Origin: Alitta virens
Lineage: Eukaryota; Annelida; Polychaeta; Phyllodocida; Nereididae
Length of the DNA stretch: 64,000 nucleotides
NCBI GenBank assembly: GCA_932294295.1
Contig: OW028580.1
Span: 10,073,374 to 10,137,373, forward strand
Direction of reading: 5' to 3'
Positions 11,915 through 25,300 of the stretch are shown piece by piece. Below the pieces are notes generated by a model. It ran no database searches. It saw only the letters and a list, made by a program, of their open reading frames with translations, and had not been told where the DNA came from. A program made the translations under genes and the position numbers. How positions within the stretch are numbered: the stretch's first letter is position 1; each line of letters starts with the position of its first letter.

Positions 11915-14370
11915 TTGTTCACACTTTTTTTGTTTGTTGTTCACACTTTGTTTGTTGTTCACACTTTGTTTGTTTGTTGTTCACACTTTTTTTGTTTGTT
12001 GTTCACACTTTGTTTGTTTGTTGTTCACACATTTTTTGTTTGTTGTTCACACTTTTTTTGGTTTCTTGTTCACACTTTGTTTGTTTGTTGTTCACACATT
12101 TTTTGTTTGTTGTTTACACTTTTTTTGTTTGTTGTTCACACATTTTTTGGTTTATTGTTCATACTTTGTTTGTTTGTTGTTCACACTTTTTTTGGTTTGT
12201 TGTTCACACATTTTTTGGTTTGTTGTTCACACTTTTTTTGGTTTGTTGTTCACACTTTTTTTGGTTTGTTGTTCACACTTTTTTTGGTTTGTTGTTCACA
12301 CTTTTTTTGGTTTATTGTTCACACTTTTTTTGGTTTGTTGTTCACACTTTTTTTGTTTGTTGTTCACACTTTGTTTGTTGTTCACACTTTGTTTGTTTGT
12401 TGTTCACACTTTTTTTGTTTGTTGTTCACACTTTGTTTGTTTGTTGTTCACACATTTTTTGTTTGTTGTTCACACTTTTTTTGGTTTCTTGTTCACACTT
12501 TGTTTGTTTGTTGTTCACACATTGTTTGTTTGTTGTTTACACTTTTTTTGTTTGTTGTTCACACATTTTTTGTTTGTTGTTTACACTTTGTTTGTTGTTC
12601 ACACTTTTTTTGGTTTGTTGTTCACACTTTCTTTGGTTTGTTGTTCACACTTTTTTTGGTTTGTTGCTCACACTTTTTTTGGTTTGTTGTTCACACTTTT
12701 TTTGGTTTGTTGTTCACACTTTGTTTGTTTGTTGTTCACACATTTTTTGTTTGTTGTTTACACTTTGTTTGTTGTTCACACATTTTTTGGTTTATTGTTC
12801 ACACTTTGTTTGTTGTTCACACTTTTTTTGGTTTGTTGTTCACACATTTTTTGGTTTGTTGTTCACACTTTTTTTGGTTTGTTGTTCGCACATTTTTTGG
12901 TTTGTTGTTCACACTTTTTTTTGTTTGTTGTTCACACTTTTTTTGTTGTTCACACTTTGTTTGTTTGTTGTTCACACTTTTTCTGTTTGTTGTTCACACT
13001 TTGTTTGTTTGTTGTTCACACATTTTTTGTTTGTTGTTCACACTTTTTTTGGTTTCTTGTTCACACTTTGTTTGTTTGTTGTTCACACATTTTTTGTTTG
13101 TTGTTTACACTTTTTTTGTTTGTTGTTCACACATTTTTGTTTGTTGTTTACACTTTGTTTGTTGTTCACACTTTTTTTGGTTTGTTGTTCACACTTTTTT
13201 TGGTTTGTTGTTCACACTTTTTTTGGTTTGTTACTCACACTTTTTTTTAATTTGTTGTTCACACTTTTTTTGGTTTGTTGTTCACACTTTGTTTGTTTGT
13301 TGTTCACACATTTTTTGTTTGTTGTTTACACTTTGTTTGTTGTTCACACATTTTTTGGTTTATTGTTCACACTTTGTTTGTTGTTCACACTTTTTTTGGT
13401 TTGTTGTTCACACTTTTTTTGTTTGTTGTTCACACTTTTTTTGTTTGTTGTTCACACTTTTTTTGTTTGTTGTTCACACATTTTTTGGTTTATTGTTCAC
13501 ACTTTGTTTGTTTGTTGTTCACACTTTTTTTGGTTTGTTGTTCACACATTTTTTGGTTTGTTGTTCACACTTTTTTTGGTTTGTTGTTCACACTTTTTTT
13601 GGTTTGTTGTTCACACTTTTTTTGTTTGTTGTTCACACTTTTTTTGTTTGTTGTTCACACATTTTTTGTTTGTTGTTTACACTTTGTTTGTTGTTCACAC
13701 TTTGTTTGTTTGTTGTTCACACTTTTTTTGTTTGTTGTTCACACTTTGTTTGTTTGTTGTTCACACTTTTTTTGGTTTCTTGTTCACACTTTTTTTGTTT
13801 GTTGTTCACACATTTTTTGGTTTATTGTTCACACTTTGTTTGTTTGTTGTTCACACTTTTTTTGGTTTGTTGTTCACACTTTTTTTGTTTGTTGTTCACA
13901 CTTTGTTTGTTGTTCACACTTTGTTTGTTGTTCACACTTTGTTTGTTTGTTGTTCACACATTTTTTGTTTGTTGTTCACACTTTGTTTGTTTGTTGTTCA
14001 CACATTTTTTGTTTGTTGTTCACACTTTTTTTTGGTTTCTTGTTCACACTTTGTTTGTTTGTTGTTCACACATTTTTTGTTTGTTGTTTACACTTTTTTT
14101 GTTTGTTGTTCACACATTTTTTGTTTGTTGTTCACACATTTTTTGTTTGTTGTTCACACTTTTTTTGGTTTCTTGTTCACACTTTGTTTGTTTGTTGTTC
14201 ACACATTTTTTGTTTGTTGTTTACACTTTTTTTGTTTGTTGTTCACACATTTTTTGTTTGTTGTTTACACTTTGTTTGTTGTTCACACTTTTTTTGGTTT
14301 GTTGTTCACACTTTTTTTGGTTTGTTGTTCACACTTTTTTTGGTTTGTTGTTCACACTTTTTTTGGTTTG

Positions 14371-15020
14371 TTGTTCACACTTTGTTTGTTTGTTGTTCAC
14401 ACATTTTTTGTTTGTTGTTTACACTTTGTTTGTTGTTCACACATTTTTTGGTTTATTGTTCACACTTTGTTTGTTGTTCACACTTTTTTTGGTTTGTTGT
14501 TCACACATTTTTTGGTTTGTTGTTCACACTTTTTTTGGTTTGTTGTTCGCACATTTTTTGGTTTGTTGTTCACACTTTTTTTGGTTTGTTGTTCACACTT
14601 TTTTTGGTTTGCTGTTCACACTTTTTTTGTTGTTCACACTTTGTTTGTTTGTTGTTCACACTTTTTTTGTTTGTTGTTCACACTTTGTTTGTTTGTTGTT
14701 CACACATTTTTTGTTTGTTGTTTACACTTTGTTTGTTGTTCACACATTTTTTGGTTTATTGTTCACACTTTGTTTGTTGTTCACACTTTTTTTGGTTTGT
14801 TGTTCACACATTTTTTGGTTTGTTGTTCACACTTTTTTTGGTTTGTTGTTCGCACATTTTTTGGTTTGTTGTTCACACTTTTTTTGGTTTGTTGTTCACA
14901 CTTTTTTTGGTTTGCTGTTCACACTTTTTTTGTTGTTCACACTTTGTTTGTTTGTTGTTCACACTTTTTTTGTTTGTTGTTCACACTTTGTTTGTTTGTT
15001 GTTCACACATTTTTTGTTTG
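14371..15020. repeat. 303-bp tandem duplication (about 2.1 copies)
   Basis: Sequence from 14,371 repeats at 14,674 with offset 303. The diagnostic TTTGCTG monomers are at 14,611 and 14,914, each followed by an 18-bp T7+GTTG monomer. Each unit carries one TTCGCAC, one GGTTTATTG and one TTTACAC variant. Confidence 0.85.
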
Positions 15021-15550
15021 TTGTTCACACTTTTTTTGGTTTCTTGTTCACACTTTGTTTGTTTGTTGTTCACACATTTTTTGTTTGTTGTTTACACTTT
15101 TTTTGTTTGTTGTTCACACATTTTTGTTTGTTGTTTACACTTTGTTTGTTGTTCACACTTTTTTTGGTTTGTTGTTCACACTTTTTTTGGTTTGTTGTTC
15201 ACACTTTTTTTGGTTTGTTGCTCACACTTTTTTTGGTTTGTTGTTCACACTTTTTTTGGTTTGTTGTTCACACTTTGTTTGTTTGTTGTTCACACATTTT
15301 TTGTTTGTTGTTTACACTTTGTTTGTTGTTCACACATTTTTTGGTTTATTGTTCACACTTTGTTTGTTGTTTACACTTTTTTTGGTTTGTTGTTCACACT
15401 TTTTTTGTTTGTTGTTCACACTTTTTTTGTTTGTTGTTCACACTTTTTTTGGTTTATTGTTCACACTTTTTTTGGTTTGTTGTTCACACTTTTTTTGTTT
15501 GTTGTTCACACATTTTTTGTTTGTTGTTTACACTTTTTTTGTTTGTTGTT

Positions 15551-16093
15551 CACACATTTTATGTTTGTTCTTTACACTTTGTTTGTTGTTCACACTTTTT
15601 TTGGTTTGTTGTTCACACTTTTTTTGTTGTTCACACTTTGTTTGTTTGTTGTTCACACTTTTTTTGTTTGTTGTTCACACTTTGTTTGTTTGTTGTTCAC
15701 ACATTTTTTGTTTGTTGTTCACACTTTTTTTGGTTTCATGTTCACACTTTGTTTGTTTGTTGTTCACACATTTTTTGTTTGTTGTTTACACTTTTTTTGT
15801 TTGTTGTTCACACATTTTTTGGTTTATTGTTCACACTTTGTTTGTTTGTTGTTCACACTTTGTTTGTTTGTTGTTCACACTTTGTTTGTTGTTCACACTT
15901 TGTTTGTTTGTTGTTCACACTTTTTTTGTTTGTTGTTCACACTTTTTTTGGTTTGTTGTTCACACTTTTTTTGTTTGTTGTTCACACTTTGTTTGTTGTT
16001 CACACTTTGTTTGTTTGTTGTTCACACTTTTTTTGGTTTGTTGTTCACAATTTTTTTGGTTTGTTGTTCACACTTTTTTTGTTTGTTGTGCAC
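15551..16093. repeat. Superunit core cassette, copy 1 of 5
   Basis: Defined by TTTTATG (ATG 15,561), TTTCATG (ATG 15,738), TTTG at the TAG site (15,953), CACAATTT (about 16,049) and GTGCAC (16,088-16,093). The 177-bp and 527-bp internal distances are identical in all five copies. Confidence 0.88.
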
Positions 16094-17316
16094 ACTTTTT
16101 TTGTTTGTTGTTCACACTTTTTTTGGTTTATTGTTCACACTTTTTTTGGTTTGTTGTTCACACTTTTTTTGTTTGTTGTTCACACTTTGTTTGTTGTTCA
16201 CACTTTGTTTGTTTGTTGTTCACACTTTTTTTGTTTGTTGTTCACACTTTGTTTGTTTGTTGTTCACACATTTTTTGTTTGTTGTTCACACTTTTTTTGG
16301 TTTCTTGTTCACACTTTGTTTGTTTGTTGTTCACACATTGTTTGTTTGTTGTTTACACTTTTTTTGTTTGTTGTTCACACATTTTTTGTTTGTTGTTTAC
16401 ACTTTGTTTGTTGTTCACACTTTTTTTGGTTTGTTGTTCACACTTTTTTTGGTTTGTTGTTCACACTTTTTTTGGTTTGTTGCTCACACTTTTTTTGGTT
16501 TGTTGTTCACACTTTTTTTGGTTTGTTGTTCACACTTTGTTTGTTTGTTGTTCACACATTTTTTGTTTGTTGTTTACACTTTGTTTGTTGTTCACACATT
16601 TTTTGGTTTATTGTTCACACTTTGTTTGTTGTTCACACTTTTTTTGGTTTGTTGTTCACACATTTTTTGGTTTGTTGTTCACACTTTTTTTGGTTTGTTG
16701 TTCGCACATTTTTTGGTTTGTTGTTCACACTTTTTTTGGTTTGTTGTTCACACTTTTTTTGGTTTGTTGTTCACACTTTTTTTGTTGTTCACACTTTGTT
16801 TGTTTGTTGTTCACACTTTTTTTGGTTTCTTGTTCACACTTTGTTTGTTTGTTGTTCACACATTTTTTGTTTGTTGTTTACACTTTTTTTGTTTGTTGTT
16901 CACACATTTTTTGTTTGTTGTTTACACTTTGTTTGTTGTTCACACTTTTTTTGGTTTGTTGTTCACACTTTTTTTGGTTTGTTGTTCACACTTTTTTTGG
17001 TTTGTTGCTCACACTTTTTTTGGTTTGTTGTTCACACTTTTTTTGGTTTGTTGTTCACACTTTGTTTGTTTGTTTTTCACACATTTTTTGTTTGTTGTTT
17101 ACACTTTGTTTGTTGTTCACACATTTTTTGGTTTATTGTTCACACTTTGTTTGTTGTTCACACTTTTTTTGGTTTGTTGTTCACACATTTTTTGGTTTGT
17201 TGTTCACACTTTTTTTGGTTTGTTGTTCACACATTTTTTGGTTTGTTGTTCACACTTTTTTTGGTTTGTTGTTCGCACATTTTTTGGTTTGTTGTTCACA
17301 CTTTGTTTGTTTGTTG

Positions 17317-18229
17317 TTCAAACTTTTTTTGGTTTCTTGTTCACACTTTGTTTGTTTGTTGTTCACACATTTTTTGTTTGTTGTTTACACTTTTTTTGTT
17401 TGTTGTTCACACATTTTTTGTTTGTTGTTTACACTTTGTTTGTTGTTCACACTTTTTTTGGTTTGTTGTTCACACTTTTTTTGGTTTGTTGTTCACACTT
17501 TTTTTGGTTTGTTGCTCACACTTTTTTTGGTTTGATGTTCACACTTTTTTTGGTTTGTTGTTCACACTTTGTTTGTTTGTTTTTCACACATTTTTTGTTT
17601 GTTGTTTACACTTTGTTTGTTGTTCACACATTTTTTGGTTTATTGTTCACACTTTGTTTGTTGTTCACACTTTTTTTGGTTTGTTGTTCACACATTTTTT
17701 GGTTTGTTGTTCACACTTTTTTTGGTTTGTTGTTCGCACATTTTTTGGTTTGTTGTTCACACTTTTTTTGGTTTGTTGTTCACACTTTTTTTGGTTTGTT
17801 GTTCACACTTTTTTTGTTGTTCACACTTTGTTTGTTTGTTGTTCACACTTTTTTTGTTTGTTGTTCACACTTTGTTTGTTGTTCACACTTTGTTTGTTTG
17901 TTGTTCACACTTTGTTTGTTTGTTGTTCACACTTTTTTTGTTTGTTGTTCACACTTTGTTTGTTTGTTGTTCACACATTTTTTGTTTGTTGTTCACACTT
18001 TTTTTGGTTTCATGTTCACACTTTGTTTGTTTGTTGTTCACACATTTTTTGTTTGTTGTTTACACTTTTTTTGTTTGTTGTTCACACATTTTTTGGTTTA
18101 TTGTTCACACTTTGTTTGTTTGTTGTTCACACTTTGTTTCTTTGTTGTTCACACTTTGTTTGTTGTTCACACTTTGTTTGTTTGTTGTTCACACTTTTTT
18201 TGTTTGTTGTTCACACTTTTTTTGGTTAG
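17317..18229. repeat. TTCAAAC/TTTCTTTG subfamily unit, copy 1 (84 bp short)
   Basis: Begins with TTCAAAC (17,317-17,323), includes TTTCTTTGTTG near 18,131 and ends at TTAG. It is 913 bp, against 997 bp for the other three copies. The missing 84 bp are four monomers (18+22+21+23) that include the poly-T monomer. TTGATG at 17,533-17,537 gives both a TGA and an ATG, seen elsewhere only at 63,088. Confidence 0.86.
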
Positions 18230-19471
18230 TTGTTCACACTTTTTTTGTTTGTTGTTCACACTTTGTTTGTTGTTCACACTTTGTTTGTTTGTTGTTCACA
18301 CTTTTTTTGTTTGTTGTTCACACTTTGTTTGTTTGTTGTTCACACATTTTTTGTTTGTTGTTCACACTTTTTTTGGTTTCTTGTTCACACTTTGTTTGTT
18401 TGTTGTTCACACATTTTTTGTTTGTTGTTTACACTTTTTTTGTTTGTTGTTCACACATTTTTTGGTTTATTGTTCACACTTTGTTTGTTTGTTGTTCACA
18501 CTTTTTTTGGTTTGTTGTTCACACATTTTTTGGTTTGTTGTTCACACTTTTTTTGTTTGTTGTTCACACATTTTTTGTTTGTTGTTTACACTTTGTTTGT
18601 TGTTCACACTTTTTTTGGTTTGTTGTTCACACTTTTTTTGGTTTGTTGTTCACACTTTTTTTGGTTTGTTGCTCACACTTTTTTTGGTTTGTTGTTCACA
18701 CTTTTTTTGGTTTGTTGTTCACACATTTTTTGTTTGTTGTTTACACTTTGTTTGTTGTTCACACATTTTTTGGTTTATTGTTCACACTTTGTTTGTTGTT
18801 CACACTTTTTTTGGTTTGTTGTTCACACATTTTTTGGTTTGTTGTTCACACTTTTTTTGGTTTGTTGTTCGCACATTTTTTGGTTTGTTGTTCACACTTT
18901 TTTTGGTTTGTTGTTCACACTTTTTTTGGTTTGTTGTTCACACTTTTTTTGGTTTGTTGTTCACACTTTTTTTGTTGTTCACACTTTGTTTGTTTGTTGT
19001 TCACACTTTGTTTGTTGTTCACACTTTGTTTGTTTGTTGTTCACACTTTTTTTTTTTTTGTTCACACTTTTTTTGGTTTGTTGTTCACACTTTTTTTGTT
19101 TGTTGTTCACACTTTGTTTGTTGTTCACACTTTGTTTGTTTGTTGTTCACACTTTGTTTGTTTGTTGTTCACACTTTTTTTGTTTGTTGTTCACACTTTG
19201 TTTGTTTGTTGTTCACACATTTTTTGTTTGTTGTTCACACTTTTTTTGGTTTCATGTTCACACTTTGTTTGTTTGTTGTTCACACATTTTTTGTTTGTTG
19301 TTTACACTTTTTTTGTTTGTTGTTCACACATTTTTTGGTTTATTGTTCACACTTTGTTTGTTTGTTGTTCACACTTTTTTTGTTTGTTGTTCACACTTTG
19401 TTTGTTGTTCACACTTTGTTTGTTTGTTGTTCACACTTTTTTTGTTTGTTGTTCACACTTTTTTTGGTTAG
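18230..19471. repeat. TAG-to-TAG unit, 1,242 bp
   Basis: First complete region-B unit: T13 at 19,047-19,059, ATG at 19,254, TAG at 19,469, with T run to TAG 422 bp and ATG to TAG 215 bp. One monomer after the ATG is T7+G rather than the usual TTTG type (about 19,372), a change shared with 45,187 and evidence that these two units are copies. Confidence 0.86.
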
Positions 19472-21140
19472 TTGTTCACACTTTTTTTGTTTGTTGTTCA
19501 CACTTTGTTTGTTGTTCACACTTTGTTTGTTTGTTGTTCACACTTTTTTTGTTTGTTGTTTACACTTTGTTTGTTTGTTGTTCACACATTTTTTGTTTGT
19601 TGTTTACACTTTGTTTGTTGTTCACACATTTTTTGGTTTATTGTTCACACTTTGTTTGTTGTTCACACTTTTTTTGGTTTGTTGTTCACACATTTTTTGG
19701 TTTGTTGTTCACACTTTTTTTGGTTTGTTGTTCGCACATTTTTTGGTTTGTTGTTCACACTTTTTTTGGTTTGCTGTTCACACTTTTTTTGTTGTTCACA
19801 CTTTGTTTGTTGTTCACACTTTTTTTGTTTGTTGTTCACACTTTGTTTGTTTGTTGTTCACACATTTTTTGTTTGTTGTTTACACTTTGTTTGTTGTTCA
19901 CACATTTTTTGGTTTATTGTTCACACTTTGTTTGTTGTTCACACTTTTTTTGGTTTGTTGTTCACACATTTTTTGGTTTGTTGTTCACACTTTTTTTGGT
20001 TTGTTGTTCGCACATTTTTTGGTTTGTTGTTCACACTTTTTTTGGTTTGTTGTTCGCACATTTTTTGGTTTGTTGTTCACACTTTTTTTGGTTTGTTGTT
20101 CGCACATTTTTTGGTTTGTTGTTCACACTTTGTTTGTTTGTTGTTCAAACTTTTTTTGGTTTCTTGTTCACACTTTGTTTGTTTGTTGTTCACACATTTT
20201 TTGTTTGTTGTTTACACTTTTTTTGTTTGTTGTTCACACATTTTTTGTTTGTTGTTTACACTTTGTTTGTTGTTCACACTTTTTTTGGTTTGTTGTTCAC
20301 ACTTTTTTTGGTTTGTTGTTCACACTTTTTTTGGTTTGTTGCTCACACTTTTTTTGGTTTGTTGTTCACACTTTTTTTGGTTTGTTGTTCACACTTTGTT
20401 TGTTTGTTTTTCACACATTTTTTGTTTGTTGTTTACACTTTGTTTGTTGTTCACACATTTTTTGGTTTATTGTTCACACTTTGTTTGTTGTTCACACTTT
20501 TTTTGGTTTGTTGTTCACACATTTTTTGGTTTGTTGTTCACACTTTTTTTGGTTTGTTGTTCGCACATTTTTTGGTTTGTTGTTCACACTTTTTTTGGTT
20601 TGTTGTTCACACTTTTTTTGGTTTGTTGTTCACACTTTTTTTGTTGTTCACACTTTGTTTGTTTGTTGTTCACACTTTGTTTGTTGTTCACACTTTGTTT
20701 GTTTGTTGTTCACACTTTTTTTTTTTTTGTTCACACTTTTTTTGGTTTGTTGTTCACACTTTTTTTGTTTGTTGTTCACACTTTGTTTGTTGTTCACACT
20801 TTGTTTGTTTGTTGTTCACACTTTGTTTGTTTGTTGTTCACACTTTTTTTGTTTGTTGTTCACACTTTGTTTGTTTGTTGTTCACACATTTTTTGTTTGT
20901 TGTTCACACTTTTTTTGGTTTCATGTTCACACTTTGTTTGTTTGTTGTTCACACATTTTTTGTTTGTTGTTTACACTTTTTTTGTTTGTTGTTCACACAT
21001 TTTTTGGTTTATTGTTCACACTTTGTTTGTTTGTTGTTCACACTTTGTTTCTTTGTTGTTCACACTTTGTTTGTTGTTCACACTTTGTTTGTTTGTTGTT
21101 CACACTTTTTTTGTTTGTTGTTCACACTTTTTTTGGTTAG
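19472..21140. repeat. TAG-to-TAG unit, 1,669 bp
   Basis: Contains TTTGCTG at about 19,770, three TTCGCAC monomers between about 20,007 and 20,106, TTCAAAC at 20,144, GTTTTTCAC near 20,407, T13 at 20,716-20,728 and ATG at 20,923. Confidence 0.85.
20144..21140. repeat. TTCAAAC/TTTCTTTG subfamily unit, copy 2
   Basis: A 997-bp unit with TTCAAAC, T13, TTTCATG, TTTCTTTG (about 21,050) and TTAG in the same order and spacing as 46,053-47,049 and 62,872-63,868. Confidence 0.87.
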
Positions 21141-22358
21141 TTGTTCACACTTTTTTTGTTTGTTGTTCACACTTTGTTTGTTGTTCACACTTTGTTTGTT
21201 TGTTGTTCACACTTTTTTTGTTTGTTGTTCACACTTTGTTTGTTTGTTGTTCACACATTTTTTGTTTGTTGTTCACACTTTTTTTGGTTTCTTGTTCACA
21301 CTTTGTTTGTTTGTTGTTCACACATTTTTTGTTTGTTGTTTACACTTTTTTTGTTTGTTGTTCACACATTTTTTGGTTTATTGTTCACACTTTGTTTGTT
21401 TGTTGTTCACACTTTTTTTGGTTTGTTGTTCACACATTTTTTGGTTTGTTGTTCACACTTTTTTTGTTTGTTGTTCACACATTTTTTGTTTGTTGTTTAC
21501 ACTTTGTTTGTTGTTCACACTTTTTTTGGTTTGTTGTTCACACTTTTTTTGGTTTGTTGCTCACACTTTTTTTGGTTTGTTGTTCACACTTTTTTTGGTT
21601 TGTTGTTCACACTTTGTTTGTTTGTTGTTCACACATTTTTTGTTTGTTGTTTACACTTTGTTTGTTGTTCACACATTTTTTGGTTTATTGTTCACACTTT
21701 GTTTGTTGTTCACACTTTTTTTGGTTTGTTGTTCACACATTTTTTGGTTTGTTGTTCACACTTTTTTTGGTTTGTTGTTCGCACATTTTTTGGTTTGTTG
21801 TTCACACTTTTTTTGGTTTGTTGTTCACACTTTTTTTGGTTTGTTGTTCACACTTTTTTTGGTTTGTTGTTCACACTTTTTTTGTTGTTCACACTTTGTT
21901 TGTTTGTTGTTCACACTTTGTTTGTTGTTCACACTTTGTTTGTTTGTTGTTCACACTTTTTTTTTTTTGTTCACACTTTTTTTGGTTTGTTGTTCACACT
22001 TTTTTTGTTTGTTGTTCACACTTTGTTTGTTGTTCACACTTTGTTTGTTTGTTGTTCACACTTTGTTTGTTTGTTGTTCACACTTTGTTTGTTTGTTGTT
22101 CACACATTTTTTGTTTGTTGTTCACACTTTTTTTGGTTTCATGTTCACACTTTGTTTGTTTGTTGTTCACACATTTTTTGTTTGTTGTTTACACTTTTTT
22201 TGTTTGTTGTTCACACATTTTTTGGTTTATTGTTCACACTTTGTTTGTTTGTTGTTCACACTTTGTTTGTTTGTTGTTCACACTTTGTTTGTTGTTCACA
22301 CTTTGTTTGTTTGTTGTTCACACTTTTTTTGTTTGTTGTTCACACTTTTTTTGGTTAG
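21141..22358. repeat. TAG-to-TAG unit, 1,218 bp
   Basis: T12 at 21,957-21,968, ATG at 22,141 and TAG at 22,356. The T-run-to-TAG distance is 399 rather than 422, consistent with a T12 run and one missing 22-mer, since the ATG-TAG distance is still 215. Confidence 0.85.
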
Positions 22359-25300
22359 TTGTTCACACTTTTTTTGTTTGTTGTTCACACTTTGTTTGTT
22401 GTTCACACTTTGTTTGTTTGTTGTTCACACTTTTTTTGTTTGTTGTTCACACTTTGTTTGTTTGTTGTTCACACATTTTTTGTTTGTTGTTTACACTTTG
22501 TTTGTTGTTCACACATTTTTTGGTTTATTGTTCACACTTTGTTTGTTGTTCACACTTTTTTTGGTTTGTTGTTCACACATTTTTTGGTTTGTTGTTCACA
22601 CTTTTTTTGGTTTGTTGTTCGCACATTTTTTGGTTTGTTGTTCACACTTTTTTTGGTTTGTTGTTCACACTTTTTTTGATTTGCTGTTCACACTTTTTTT
22701 GTTGTTCACACTTTGTTTGTTGTTCACACTTTTTTTGTTTGTTGTTCACACTTTGTTTGTTTGTTGTTCACACATTTTTTGTTTGTTGTTTACACTTTGT
22801 TTGTTGTTCACACATTTTTTGGTTTATTGTTCACACTTTGTTTGTTGTTCACACTTTTTTTGGTTTGTTGTTCACACATTTTTTGGTTTGTTGTTCACAC
22901 TTTTTTTGGTTTGTTGTTCGCACATTTTTTGGTTTGTTGTTCACACTTTTTTTGGTTTGTTGTTCACACTTTTTTTGGTTTGCTGTTCACACTTTTTTTG
23001 TTGTTCACACTTTGTTTGTTTGTTGTTCACACTTTTTTTGTTTGTTGTTCACACTTTGTTTGTTTGTTGTTCACACATTTTTTGTTTGTTGTTCACACTT
23101 TTTTTGGTTTCTTGTTCACACTTTGTTTGTTTGTTGTTCACACATTTTTTGTTTGTTGTTTACACTTTTTTTGTTTGTTGTTCACACATTTTTGTTTGTT
23201 GTTTACACTTTGTTTGTTGTTCACACTTTTTTTGGTTTGTTGTTCACACTTTTTTTGGTTTGTTGTTCACACTTTTTTTGGTTTGTTGCTCACACTTTTT
23301 TTGGTTTGTTGTTCACACTTTGTTTGGTTTGTTGTTCACACTTTGTTTGTTTGTTGTTCACACATTTTTTGTTTGTTGTTTACACTTTGTTTGTTGTTCA
23401 CACATTTTTTGGTTTATTGTTCACACTTTGTTTGTTGTTCACACTTTTTTTGGTTTGTTGTTCACACTTTTTTTGTTTGTTGTTCACACTTTTTTTGTTT
23501 GTTGTTCACACTTTTTTTGGTTTATTGTTCACACTTTTTTTGGTTTGTTGTTCACACTTTTTTTGTTTGTTGTTCACACATTTTTTGTTTGTTGTTTACA
23601 CTTTTTTTGTTTGTTGTTCACACATTTTATGTTTGTTCTTTACACTTTGTTTGTTGTTCACACTTTTTTTGGTTTGTTGTTCACACTTTTTTTGTTGTTC
23701 ACACTTTGTTTGTTTGTTGTTCACACTTTTTTTGTTTGTTGTTCACACTTTGTTTGTTTGTTGTTCACACATTTTTTGTTTGTTGTTCACACTTTTTTTG
23801 GTTTCATGTTCACACTTTTTTTGTTTGTTGTTCACACATTTTTTGTTTGTTGTTTACACTTTTTTTGTTTGTTGTTCACACATTTTTTGGTTTATTGTTC
23901 ACACTTTGTTTGTTTGTTGTTCACACTTTGTTTGTTTGTTGTTCACACTTTGTTTGTTGTTCACACTTTGTTTGTTTGTTGTTCACACTTTTTTTGTTTG
24001 TTGTTCACACTTTTTTTGGTTTGTTGTTCACACTTTTTTTGTTTGTTGTTCACACTTTGTTTGTTGTTCACACTTTGTTTGTTTGTTGTTCACACTTTTT
24101 TTGGTTTGTTGTTCACAATTTTTTTGGTTTGTTGTTCACACTTTTTTTGTTTGTTGTGCACACTTTTTTTGTTTGTTGTTCACACTTTTTTTGGTTTATT
24201 GTTCACACTTTTTTTGGTTTGTTGTTCACACTTTTTTTGTTTGTTGTTCACACTTTGTTTGTTGTTCACACTTTGTTTGTTTGTTGTTCACACTTTTTTT
24301 GTTTGTTGTTCACACTTTGTTTGTTTGTTGTTCACACATTTTTTGTTTGTTGTTCACACTTTTTTTGGTTTCTTGTTCACACTTTGTTTGTTTGTTGTTC
24401 ACACATTGTTTGTTTGTTGTTTACACTTTTTTTGTTTGTTGTTCACACATTTTTTGTTTGTTGTTTACACTTTGTTTGTTGTTCACACTTTTTTTGGTTT
24501 GTTGTTCACACTTTTTTTGGTTTGTTGTTCACACTTTTTTTGGTTTGTTGCTCACACTTTTTTTGGTTTGTTGTTCACACTTTTTTTGGTTTGTTGTTCA
24601 CACTTTGTTTGTTTGTTGTTCACACATTTTTTGTTTGTTGTTTACACTTTGTTTGTTGTTCACACATTTTTTGGTTTATTGTTCACACTTTGTTTGTTGT
24701 TCACACTTTTTTTGGTTTGTTGTTCACACATTTTTTGGTTTGTTGTTCACACTTTTTTTGGTTTGTTGTTCGCACATTTTTTGGTTTGTTGTTCACACTT
24801 TTTTTGGTTTGTTGTTCACACTTTTTTTGGTTTGTTGTTCACACTTTTTTTGTTGTTCACACTTTGTTTGTTTGTTGTTCACACTTTTTTTGGTTTCTTG
24901 TTCACACTTTGTTTGTTTGTTGTTCACACATTTTTTGTTTGTTGTTTACACTTTTTTTGTTTGTTGTTCACACATTTTTTGTTTGTTGTTTACACTTTGT
25001 TTGTTGTTCACACTTTTTTTGGTTTGTTGTTCACACTTTTTTTGGTTTGTTGTTCACACTTTTTTTGGTTTGTTGCTCACACTTTTTTTGGTTTGTTGTT
25101 CACACTTTTTTTGGTTTGTTGTTCACACTTTGTTTGTTTGTTTTTCACACATTTTTTGTTTGTTGTTTACACTTTGTTTGTTGTTCACACATTTTTTGGT
25201 TTATTGTTCACACTTTGTTTGTTGTTCACACTTTTTTTGGTTTGTTGTTCACACATTTTTTGGTTTGTTGTTCACACTTTTTTTGGTTTGTTGTTCGCAC

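Larger units (their letters stand above)
11915..18229. repeat. Higher-order unit (about 2.4 kb) followed by a superunit, 6.3 kb
   Basis: The left part repeats the 2.69-kb unit (TTTCTTTGG C at 12,631; A+T5 at 13,133; T8 near 14,027). From about 14,370 it changes to a different superunit with TTTGCTG, TTTTATG, TTTCATG, CACAATTT, GTGCAC and TTCAAAC marks, also present at 22.4-29.5, 48.2-49.9 and 59.9-63.4 kb. TAA occurs at 13,248-13,250 and TGA at 17,533-17,535. TTAG closes it at 18,227-18,229. Confidence 0.82.
4312..18361. repeat. 14-kb duplicated segment, copy 1
   Basis: Matches 49,911-64,000 at offset 45,599 up to about 13,727, then 45,555 up to about 17,840, then 45,639. Rare shared marks: T14 runs (4892, 9107, 11795), GTACACAC (about 7,115), a T6 run (9660), TTCATAC (about 12,160), TACTCACAC + T8 + AATTTG with TAA at 13,248-13,250, GTGCAC (16,088), TTCAAAC (17,317) and TTGATG (17,533). 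The left breakpoint is sharp: the monomer before 4,312 is an 18/22-mer here and a TTCGCAC 23-mer in the other copy. The right end is cut by the window. Confidence 0.92.
18341..22358. repeat. 4-kb duplicated block, copy 1
   Basis: Matches about 44,160-48,073 at offset 25,817 (T13 19,047/44,864; TAG 19,469/45,286) and then 25,909 (TTCAAAC 20,144/46,053; T13 20,716/46,625; TAG 21,138/47,047). The shift of 92 bp equals about four monomers. Beyond 21.2 kb the second copy is further shortened. Confidence 0.78.

Noticed and set aside
16088..16093. GTGCAC palindrome as a regulatory operator
   Set aside because: It is a single T-to-G change next to CACAC in one monomer type; no other dyad symmetry surrounds it.
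19..17535. A 5,838-residue open frame and other multi-kilobase + strand frames as giant repeat proteins
   Set aside because: All three forward frames are open together, starts are mostly TTG right after a TAG, monomer lengths of 22 and 23 shift the frame constantly, and the residue set is confined to what T/G/CAC triplets give. This is composition, not coding.
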